32,956 bases of DNA, taken from an uncultured Clostridia bacterium (GTDB lineage: Bacteria; Bacillota; Clostridia; Oscillospirales; Acutalibacteraceae). The DNA lies in NCBI GenBank assembly GCA_937876205.1, contig CALEII010000063.1:1-32956 (forward strand), given 5' to 3'. A program made the translations under genes and the position numbers. The notes beneath the pieces were generated by a model. It made no database searches. It worked only from the letters and a program-made list of their open reading frames with translations, and was not told the DNA's origin. Positions 25,407-31,493 of the stretch are shown piece by piece. The number at the start of each line of letters is the position of its first letter. Within the stretch, counting starts at the first letter, position 1.

Positions 25407-25706
25407 TTAACCGTCACCTGATTGGTTTGGATTGGCTTGGTGAGATAAAAATCCAATAGCTTCACTTATTGATTTTCCAATTTTTGTTTCATTATATTGT
25501 TCATCTAAACCAGCATAAACATAAATATCTCCTAAAAAGTCAATAAGCAATTCACAAAAAGTTTGATTTCCAATTATGTCTTTTTCGGAAATAGGAAAAT
25601 TTTTCATCAAATCTGTATTTTTAGAATTTTCAATCCACAAATTTATTGTATCTATACATTTATTGGAATCAAACATATGTTATTTTCCTCTCCAATATTC
25701 AATCAT
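25407..25706 (-). pseudogene. Small unknown protein, possibly immunity-like, with an in-frame stop after codon 8
   Basis: A strong GGAGG site precedes ATG at 25706 and the peptide MIEYWRGK. An in-frame TAA (25682-25680) and CAT follow, then ATG 25676 opens 89 residues (MFDSNKCIDTINLWIENSKN to NPNQSGDG). The good ribosome site belongs to the first ATG and the frame is shared. The gene was therefore probably one protein of about 99 residues, broken by a nonsense mutation, though restart at 25676 is possible. It is acidic and helical, with no recognised domain. It is the third gene behind the toxin remnant, the usual place of an immunity gene. It is more AT-rich than the flanking chromosome. An 8-codon leader peptide is the alternative. 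Confidence 0.5.
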
Positions 25707-25763
25707 AATTTAATCCTCCGAAAAAATATTCCCCTGATTGCTCTCTGTCTTTTTTTTAACTGT

Positions 25764-26376
25764 TTACGGAGTTTTTGTTTTAGCTCTTTTTTTCTTTTCA
25801 ATTATATTCCATTCTACAGTAAAAACATAACCATCAAATTCACTGTGTCCGGGGGCAACGCAAGAATACTTCACTTTGTTTTCACTGATTACAGTTTTTA
25901 TCATTGCCATTTTTGGTGCTACATTACTGGCTCTAAAAAATCTTGCGCCTCTAAAATCCGTATCGTTATACTGATAAATAATTGCCATTTTACCAAGTTT
26001 TGAAGAAAACTCAAAAGAACACGAAGGATGTTCTTTACTCGAAAGTGTACTTACTGCCTTGCATTTTCTTGCAGGGGATACATTTCCCATTATATCCTCC
26101 ACTTTTATGTCAGGCAAAATATATCCGCTCACCTCGGCAACAAATAATGTCGGTGTAATTTCAACAGAACAACAAGAAGACACATATTCTACAGTTATTT
26201 TATATTTTTGGTTTGGCAAAAAATCTAAAACATCCTTGGTTATTGCAGGATATTCAAAATCACTACTGTATTCAGGATGAGTACAACACCATAATAATTC
26301 TTCTTTTGTTGCTTCTCTTGCACGAACCTTATTTTTTTATTTCTTTACTGTATTCAACTAATTCTTGTGTTGTCAT
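25764..26376 (-). pseudogene. Unknown protein in immunity-gene position, frameshifted in a poly-A tract
   Basis: ATG at 26376 after GGGAGATAAAACT opens MTTQELVEYSKEIKK and then stops. Removing one A from the A7 run (T7 at 26332-26338 on the plus strand) joins this to a long frame (KVRAREATKEELLWCCTHPEY and on), giving about 203 residues ending in KKKRAKTKTP. The span is one base more than a multiple of three, as a single insertion predicts. The downstream part also reads from an internal TTG (MPNQKYKITVEY, 151 residues). No domain is recognised; it is probably a beta-rich cytosolic protein with several cysteines. It starts 4 bases after the stop of an HNH-type toxin remnant, so an immunity role is a fair inference. 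Sequencing error or phase variation could also explain the shift. Confidence 0.55.
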
Positions 26377-26380
26377 AGTT

Positions 26381-26579
26381 TTATCTCCCATAATGAAATA
26401 GCATATGATCTGAATGATTCATTGGATAGAATATAAAGAAATTATCTCCACCTTTACGTCCCAATGGATGATGTAAGTATAGGTTTATCTTCAAAGCCTA
26501 ACGGAGCTTTACCTTTTTTCATTAAAGATAAATCTTCATCTCCATATTCATTAGGATTTAATAGAGCTTCGATTTTCCA
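26381..26579 (-). pseudogene. C-terminal remnant of an HNH/endonuclease-VII-type toxin
   Basis: Two frames joined by a shift near 26477-26480. The first reads WKIEALLNPNEY then DLSLMKKGKAPLGFEDKPI. The second reads LHHPLGRKGG then NFFIFYPMNHSDHMLFHYGR and a stop. The pattern K-G-K-A-P-x-G followed by L-H-H-P and a closing F-H is that of the HNH nuclease tips of polymorphic (Rhs/LXG/CDI-type) toxins. No delivery domain lies upstream, where stops close all frames within about 60 bases. The remnant ends 4 bases before the candidate immunity gene. Too short and broken to be active. Confidence 0.6.
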
Positions 26580-26597
26580 ACATAATCACTATAAACA

Positions 26598-26626
26598 ATT
26601 ATACATCCGTTTGTCAATTGTGTCAA
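26598..26626 (-). promoter_or_regulatory. Perfect consensus promoter facing the toxin/immunity remnants
   Basis: On the minus strand TTGACA (26626-26621), exactly 17 bases, then TATAAT (26603-26598). A second TTGACA (26617-26612) sits in the spacer. Transcription would start near 26591 and run leftward through the toxin remnant into the two lesioned small genes. Confidence 0.7.
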
Positions 26627-26649
26627 TGTTAATTGTCAGATAAACAACA

Positions 26650-26678
26650 AAACGAAGACATACTGTATGCCTTCGTTT
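26650..26678. terminator. Hairpin after the spoVAD remnant
   Basis: On the minus strand a 14-bp stem AAACGAAGGCATAC / GTATGTCTTCGTTT (one G-U pair) with almost no loop begins 5 bases after the spoVAD stop. The minus-strand tail is only modestly T-rich, while the plus-strand side ends in GTTTTTATATAT. It is probably the old terminator of the spoVA operon. Confidence 0.6.
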
Positions 26679-26682
26679 GTTT

Positions 26683-27087
26683 TTATATATATTCAAGCTC
26701 CACCGCGTGTGCAATGCCGGGGATTGATTCCTTCTGCATCGTTGAGACAGGGGAGAGCAGAGCTCCCGTTGCCACAGCAAGCACTTTATTCAGTTCGCCA
26801 TTGTGCATTTTTTTGAAAATGTGAGAACACAGAACACTGCCCATACAGCCGCAGCCTGAACCACCTGCGTGTACATCCTGCTCTTTTCGGTGATAAATCA
26901 TCATTCCGCAGTCATTATGAACGGCAGAGATATCAATGCCCTCACGCTTCATAAGAAGCTCAAGCAGAAGCTCACTGCCCACAAAACCGAGATCACCGGT
27001 CAGAATAAGATCATAGTCCTCAGGTTTTGTTTTTGTGTCTCTGAGAAAGGAGCTTATGGTGTCGGCTGCAGCAGGGGTAAATGTCAA
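26683..27087 (-). pseudogene. spoVAD: Stage V sporulation protein AD, C-terminal third only
   Basis: About 134 residues that match the end of SpoVAD, a thiolase-fold protein of the spore inner membrane needed for dipicolinic acid uptake: PAAADTISSFL, DYDLILTGDLGFVGSELL, then VHNDCGMMIYHR, DVHAGGSGCGCMGSVLCSHI, and VATGALLSPVSTMQKESIPG. Normal length is about 330-340 residues. Upstream of the TFTPAAADT segment the homology ends abruptly; the frame stays open for about ten more codons of unrelated sequence and then stops. The break lies where the mobilizable element begins, so the N-terminal part may lie beyond the far end of that element, outside the window. Confidence 0.85.
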
Positions 27088-27114
27088 GAGAAAACCATAA
27101 AATTTTTCAAAATC

Positions 27115-27144
27115 CCGAAACCCTTGATTTTACTGGGTTTTCGG
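27115..27144. repeat. Inverted repeat near the spoVAD junction
   Basis: CCGAAACCC (27115-27123) and GGGTTTTCGG (27135-27144) form an imperfect hairpin around TTGATTTTACT, 28 bases inside the presumed element edge. It could be part of the recombinase attachment site or an old terminator. The 265 bases from 27088 to 27352 hold no gene. Confidence 0.45.
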
Positions 27145-27248
27145 CACTTCAATTATGGGGGCAGCTATGGGGTGGTTGCAATGAAGGAAAGACTATAATG
27201 GGTGGCTTGTAGACATTTTTAATAAAAGTGTCGGATTTTATTAAATTG

Positions 27249-27297
27249 AGTTAACGGGGATAAAATTGCAATTTTTATAAATTACACCCCCTTAACT
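27249..27297. repeat. Nested inverted repeats in the gene-free element end
   Basis: AGTTAACGGGG (27249-27259) pairs with CCCCCTTAACT (27287-27297), and between them ATAAAATTGCAATTTTTAT is itself nearly palindromic. Function unknown: a protein-binding or recombination structure is possible. Confidence 0.45.
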
Positions 27298-27309
27298 GCC
27301 ATTTAACGC

Positions 27310-27344
27310 AAAAAATCAGCGTGCAGATTTTACTCCGCACGCTG
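27310..27344 (-). terminator. Rho-independent terminator of the AAA_14 ATPase gene
   Basis: On the minus strand CAGCGTGC and GCACGCTG form an 8-bp stem with a 12-base loop, followed after GA... by a T6 run. It lies 9 bases beyond the stop codon. Confidence 0.8.
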
Positions 27345-27352
27345 TAATTTTA

Positions 27353-28549
27353 TCACCATTTTTCTCTTAACAGGAAATCAGCAATATGTGTAATTTCAAT
27401 TCCGTTATCGTTGCCGATTGCAAGTGTATCTCTGCAAACGACATATTTGTGATAGTGGTCTTTTATTTCCATAAGGTTATCTGTTTCTCTTGTTGATTCA
27501 GTAGGCAGTTCAACGCAAACCTGAACATAAATCTTTTCATCTCTGCGAACACCGATGAAATCTATTTCTTTAGTACCGTTTTTACCGATATAGACATCAT
27601 AGCCTCTGCGTTTCATTTCAAGAAAAACAATGTTCTCAAAAACAGCCGATAACATTTTTCTGTCAAAGCCTTGTAAACTGTATTTTATTGAAATATCGGA
27701 AAGATAATATTTTTCCTGAGTTTTCAGGATTGCCTTACCTTGCAAATCATATCTTTTGCAGGGATAGATGATGAATGCTTCACTAAGCCATTTGAGATAA
27801 TTATATATCGTTTCAACAGAAAGACTTCTGTTTTCACTTTTAAGAAATTTTACTATTGAAGAAGCAGAGAACGTCAGACCTACATTTTCAATAATATATC
27901 TTACAACTCTGTCAAACAGATCTTTGTTTCTTATCTTGTGTCTTTTAGAAATATCTCTCGTTATTACAGAAGCATAAATCCCCTCAACAACCTGATATGC
28001 TGATTTTGTATCAAAATCGCTTATGCCCACAATAGGAAAGCCACCGTACTGCACATATTCATCAAAAGCTTCTCGAGCATTTTTAATATCCTTGTTTTTA
28101 AAAGTCAGATATTCCTTAAAAGAAAGAGTGTAAACAGGAATCAGAACATATCTGCCTGTTAAATATGTTGATATTTCACTTGACATCAGCTTTGAGTTTG
28201 AGCCTGTAACATATATATCAACATCAAAGTCTTCCATAAGAGAGTTTACAGTCTTTTCCCAGCCGCTGATTTCCTGAAGCTCGTCAAGGAAAAGATAGCA
28301 TCTTCCTTTTTCTTTTATGGCATCTTTTAAATCGGTATACATCTTTTTTGCCGTAAAGTCGTCATAATCAGGATTGTTATATTTTCTTTCAATAATGTTA
28401 TCGGGAGAAACACCTTTATTTTTGATTTCCTGTACTAACATTTCAAAAATTGTGGATTTACCGCATCGACGGACACCGGCAAGAATTTTTACAAGCGGTG
28501 CATCTATAAAAGGAGTAATTGCATTAATATAATCCGGTCTTAAAATCAT
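27353..28549 (-). CDS. AAA_14 / DUF4143 family ATPase
   Basis: 398 residues from ATG 28549, chosen because GGAGG lies eight bases upstream; a GTG nine bases earlier overlaps the ribosome site. Walker A is AGVRRCGKST (24-33) and Walker B YLFLDELQEI (D89, E90). VTGSNSKLMS (114-123) is the sensor region, and a winged-helix/DUF4143 part follows from about residue 195, with a nuclease-like end (KNGTKEIDFIGV). This family is common in anaerobes and on mobile elements, but its function is not established. It has its own promoter, overlapped by an inverted repeat. Confidence 0.85.
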   Translation of the reverse strand: MILRPDYINAITPFIDAPLVKILAGVRRCGKSTIFEMLVQEIKNKGVSPDNIIERKYNNPDYDDFTAKKMYTDLKDAIKEKGRCYLFLDELQEISGWEKTVNSLMEDFDVDIYVTGSNSKLMSSEISTYLTGRYVLIPVYTLSFKEYLTFKNKDIKNAREAFDEYVQYGGFPIVGISDFDTKSAYQVVEGIYASVITRDISKRHKIRNKDLFDRVVRYIIENVGLTFSASSIVKFLKSENRSLSVETIYNYLKWLSEAFIIYPCKRYDLQGKAILKTQEKYYLSDISIKYSLQGFDRKMLSAVFENIVFLEMKRRGYDVYIGKNGTKEIDFIGVRRDEKIYVQVCVELPTESTRETDNLMEIKDHYHKYVVCRDTLAIGNDNGIEITHIADFLLREKW

Positions 28550-28571
28550 TCTGACCACCTCCGTTACCTAA

Positions 28572-28608
28572 AGTATATCGAAAAACTATGCTAAAGTCAA
28601 TAGTTTTT
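28572..28608 (-). promoter_or_regulatory. Promoter of the ATPase gene with overlapping inverted repeat
   Basis: On the minus strand TTGACT (28600-28595), 17 bases, then TATACT (28577-28572). AAAAACTAT (28581-28589) and ATAGTTTTT (28600-28608) form an inverted repeat covering the spacer and the -35 edge. It could be an operator, or the terminator of the XRE gene, as the arm ends in a T run. Confidence 0.6.
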
Positions 28609-28664
28609 ACTTCTATACCGATAAAACTTTGCAATAATGCATATTTTTTCGAGTTAAAACAATA

Positions 28665-29015
28665 CTATCTGTTTGCCTTATCTTCTCCCCAAACCCAAGT
28701 TTCATCAGCTTTTTTCTTGTTCGGTCGCGCACGTTTTCTTATTTTCTGTTTCTCGAACAAAGTTTTGTAATCAGGTTGAGGTTCAGGTATTAAAATATCT
28801 AAATTTTCTGAAAGTCCGATTTCATTCAAAATCTTAATAAGATTTGACAGCTTGGTATCATATCCCATTTCTGTACGGGCAATAGTTTTAAGAGAAAGTC
28901 CGCATCTTTGTGCAAGCTCTGATTGTGTAATATTCAAGGAAATCCTGTACTGCTGAATACGGTTTCCCAATTCCACTAATATTGATTTTTCATCATTATA
29001 ATTTGAAATCTTCAT
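28665..29015 (-). CDS. XRE-family DNA-binding regulator (HipB-like)
   Basis: 116 residues from ATG 29015, preceded closely by GGAGG; the frame extends to a TTG at 29039, but that would overlap the ribosome site. The helix-turn-helix covers about residues 15-70 (LGNRIQQYRISLNITQSELA, then CGLSLKTIARTEMGYDTKLS). The C-terminus is basic and ends RKRARPNKKK then WVWGEDK, an ending seen in HipB-like antitoxins. No hipA is in the window. The promoter region carries matching operator-like repeats, so it probably represses itself and perhaps the neighbouring ATPase or recombinase. Confidence 0.8.
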   Translation of the reverse strand: MKISNYNDEKSILVELGNRIQQYRISLNITQSELAQRCGLSLKTIARTEMGYDTKLSNLIKILNEIGLSENLDILIPEPQPDYKTLFEKQKIRKRARPNKKKADETWVWGEDKANR

Positions 29016-29031
29016 AGAGCCTCCATAATAA

Positions 29032-29089
29032 CAAGTCAAATTTGTACTATTATAATATCAAATCTGCTTTAATAAGTCAAGTTTGACTT
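29032..29089 (-). promoter_or_regulatory. XRE promoter with two operator-like repeats
   Basis: A perfect inverted repeat AAGTCAA-GT-TTGACTT (29074-29089) covers the -35 box (TTGACT, 29080-29075 on the minus strand). The -10 TATTAT is at 29057-29052 with 17-base spacing. A second half-site AAGTCAA (29033-29039), with a degenerate partner TTGTACT (29042-29048), lies just downstream of the -10. The layout fits repression by the XRE protein encoded directly downstream. Confidence 0.6.
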
Positions 29090-29159
29090 GTTATTTTTCT
29101 TTTATAAATGCACAAAAAATATTTTTCTCAAAATACAGCTATATACCCTATTGATAATT

Positions 29160-30854
29160 TTACGCAGACTTCTTATCTGCTTCTTCAACGATTTCCTTAT
29201 TCATTTCAATATAGTTAACCACATTTTCATAAGCATCGTTGAATTTGAATTTAATGGTAATGTTGCCGCCTTCGTGAACAAGAATTTCATCAATCAGTTC
29301 AACAACCATAGGTCTGTTAAGTGACTCAATATTGCCGTACTGCTTGAAGTGTGAGATAAACTCATTCTCACTATTCAGACCTTGAGCGTACTCTTCTGCT
29401 GTCTTTGTAAGACTCTTGATTGTGCTATCAATTGACTCGATTTTCTCCGTGAGATTGGCTTTTAACTGCATATATTCCTCCCTTGTGATAACACCTTGCT
29501 TCCAGTCAGGGTACAAATCGAGGGACATTTTTATGCACTTCTCACGCTCGGCAGATTGGGTTTTAATCATCTTCTGCAGATGAGTCGATTCCTTTTTTCG
29601 TTTACTGCTCTGATTGATAATTTCAAGAATTTCATCAAACTCAATGGCGGTATCAATCATTTTCTGCAAGGTAACAAGCACCGCAGTTTCAAGCTTGTCA
29701 ATACGGATTGTGTGGTTAGTGCAGGCATCTTTACTCATTTTTCTTGATGTCATACATCTGTAATAGCGGTAGGTGCCGTATGAATGAGTGTTGGTTTTCT
29801 TGTTCATAATGCGGTGACAGTCGGCACAGCGTACAAGTCCCGAAAACAAATCAACCTCTTTTTTGACGGGTGAAGAACGAATATTCTTCCTGAAAAGCGA
29901 CTGTGCCTTATTGAAGGTATCTTTGTCAACAATTGCCTCGTGTGTGTTTTCGACTATTATCCACTCGTCCTTTGGTATGGCTCTGCATTGCTTGATTTTG
30001 TAGCTGATTGTCGTATTCTTACCCTGCACCATATTGCCGATATACATTTCATTCTGCAAGATTCTTCGTACAGAGCTGTCGTGCCACAAACCGTCATTAC
30101 TCTTTCCCATAGGGTGACGGTAGTTAAGTCCCTTCAGTTTCTTATGCATTGACGGATTAGGTATACCCTCATCATTCAAGGCTTTTGCAATACCGATAAT
30201 GCTTTGCCCTGCTATGAATCTTTCAAAAATCATACGGATAACAGGTGCAGTTTCTTCATCGATAATAAGCTGATGATGGTCATTCGGGTCCTTTAAATAT
30301 CCGTAGGTCGGAAAAGAGCCGATAAATTTGCCCTGAGCTCTGTTCACATTAAGAGTACCACGAACATTGACAGAAGTAGTTGCCGCAAGACTTTCGTTTA
30401 TAACATTGGTAACACCTACGGAAATACATTGTGTGGCCGCATTCATACTGTTTGAAGCAGTATCAATTCCGTTGTTGAGAGCAATGAAACGCACCTTTAA
30501 TCTTACGAAAACATTATCAAGATAATTACCTGCATCGGTGTAATTTCGTCCGAAACGGGACAAATCCTTAACAACAACGCAGTTAACCGTACCTGCATAA
30601 ATATCTTCCATCATACGGACAAAGCCGGGACGGTCAAAGTTTGTACCGCTCCAACCATCATCCACATAAAAGTCATGAGCCTCAATATCGGGATGAAGCT
30701 TAAGGTATTCCTTTAAAATTTCACGCTGTGATGTGATGGAATAGCTTTCTGATTTATCTCCGTCCTCACGGGATAGACGAATATAAAGAGCAGCCTTCCA
30801 GGTTTTTAATTCCCTCTGAGGCTGCTCTAAATAATCCTTATATTTTGAATACAT
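29160..30854 (-). CDS. Large serine recombinase (TnpX/TndX-like integrase)
   Basis: 564 residues from ATG 30854, eight bases after GGAGG. The catalytic domain (about 20-165) begins AALYIRLSREDGD with S28 as nucleophile, followed by VVKDLSRFGRNYTDAGNYLD. The recombinase domain (about 180-320) and a zinc ribbon (CADCH, then YYRCMTSRKM and DACTNHTI) follow, with a coiled coil at about 430-510. Such enzymes integrate and excise elements between short att sites with a 2-base core. TASNSMNAATQCISVGVTN at about 147-165 replaces the usual D-F-x-P-F-x-N segment, a modest divergence. It lies two genes in from the spoVAD break and probably made that junction. Confidence 0.93.
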   Translation of the reverse strand: MYSKYKDYLEQPQRELKTWKAALYIRLSREDGDKSESYSITSQREILKEYLKLHPDIEAHDFYVDDGWSGTNFDRPGFVRMMEDIYAGTVNCVVVKDLSRFGRNYTDAGNYLDNVFVRLKVRFIALNNGIDTASNSMNAATQCISVGVTNVINESLAATTSVNVRGTLNVNRAQGKFIGSFPTYGYLKDPNDHHQLIIDEETAPVIRMIFERFIAGQSIIGIAKALNDEGIPNPSMHKKLKGLNYRHPMGKSNDGLWHDSSVRRILQNEMYIGNMVQGKNTTISYKIKQCRAIPKDEWIIVENTHEAIVDKDTFNKAQSLFRKNIRSSPVKKEVDLFSGLVRCADCHRIMNKKTNTHSYGTYRYYRCMTSRKMSKDACTNHTIRIDKLETAVLVTLQKMIDTAIEFDEILEIINQSSKRKKESTHLQKMIKTQSAEREKCIKMSLDLYPDWKQGVITREEYMQLKANLTEKIESIDSTIKSLTKTAEEYAQGLNSENEFISHFKQYGNIESLNRPMVVELIDEILVHEGGNITIKFKFNDAYENVVNYIEMNKEIVEEADKKSA

Positions 30855-30888
30855 TAGTATAACCTCCGATAATCTATCTATATAGATT

Positions 30889-30947
30889 AAGCGGAAGCAC
30901 CACAAATCTTACAAATGAATTGTAGCATACTTCCGCTTGTATTTCAA
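30889..30947 (-). promoter_or_regulatory. Recombinase promoter within an inverted repeat
   Basis: On the minus strand TTGAAA (30947-30942), 17 bases, then TACAAT (30924-30919). A perfect 9-bp inverted repeat, AAGCGGAAG (30889-30897) and CTTCCGCTT (30930-30938), brackets the -10 and transcription start. A further AATCTA/TAGATT palindrome lies in the leader near 30871-30888. These could be operators or could fold the leader and limit translation. Confidence 0.6.
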
Positions 30948-30979
30948 TAATTTTATAAAATTAGCTTATGGTAATTTTT

Positions 30980-31228
30980 TCAGCAGGAACAAAGAGCACT
31001 GCTCAAGGCTCCCGAAAAATCTTTACCACCGCTATATGCTACTTTTACGATAACATCTCCGACTTTAAAGAGATACGGATTTTTTACCTGACCGGTAAAA
31101 TTCTCTATTCTCTCCATAACACTTTTGCTTTTATCAACTGTAATATCTCTTAAGTCTGTGAGTGTGTTTTTATCGCAAAGAGCTATCTCCGCATCCTTGC
31201 AGAGGACAAGCTGGGATTTTGTGAGCAT
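30980..31228 (-). CDS. Small DUF6870-like protein of mobile elements
   Basis: 82 residues from ATG 31228 (MLTKSQLVLC); the upstream ATG at 31249 lies before the AGAGGAAGTGA site and would not use it. The core TDLRDITVDKSKSVMERIEN and NPYLFKVGDVIVKVAYSG match the small proteins with a (I/L)-R-D...NPY...VKV pattern that sit between relaxase and recombinase genes in Firmicute elements. Their function is unknown. The end (SSALCSC) is odd: with one T removed the frame would continue VPAEKITIS, so a late frameshift is possible. Confidence 0.6.
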   Translation of the reverse strand: MLTKSQLVLCKDAEIALCDKNTLTDLRDITVDKSKSVMERIENFTGQVKNPYLFKVGDVIVKVAYSGGKDFSGALSSALCSC

Positions 31229-31235
31229 TAAGTTA

Positions 31236-31488
31236 TCACTTCCTCTCATTAATAATTATTGTCAATTTAATTGAATTTAATCCAAGTTTTACCTTAAACT
31301 GATTAATAATTTCTTCTATATTTCTGTTGTTCAGCTCGTATAATCTGTAAGTGTTTTCTGACAGAATAGCCGGGTCTGCCCATATACTTGTGAGCATACT
31401 CCTGGGAAGACATTTCTTCCTCATGATAATTTTCACTATCAGATTTTTCAACTTCCTGCATTTTCTTACATAAATCTTCGGGGTTCAT
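31236..31488 (-). pseudogene. Small accessory gene of the element, apparently frameshifted
   Basis: ATG 31488 follows a strong GGGAGG and opens MNPEDLCKKMQEVEKS to EYAHKYMGRPGYS, but the frame then drifts into VRKHLQIIRAEQQ and stops at 31303. In the next frame ENTYRLYELNNRNIEEIINQ, then FKVKLGLNSIKLTIIINERK, runs to a stop at 31236, just before the next gene's ribosome site. The span is one base over a multiple of three, fitting a single insertion near 31355-31368. Together they would give about 83 residues. No domain is recognised. A programmed +1 shift or sequencing error are alternatives. Confidence 0.55.
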
Positions 31489-31493
31489 AATAT

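Noticed and set aside
26869..27198. Plus-strand 109-codon frame over the spoVAD break
   Set aside because: Antisense to the spoVAD remnant, with no ribosome site and no coding character.
28665..29015. A hipBA toxin-antitoxin pair
   Set aside because: Only the HipB-like partner is seen; neither neighbour has HipA kinase motifs.
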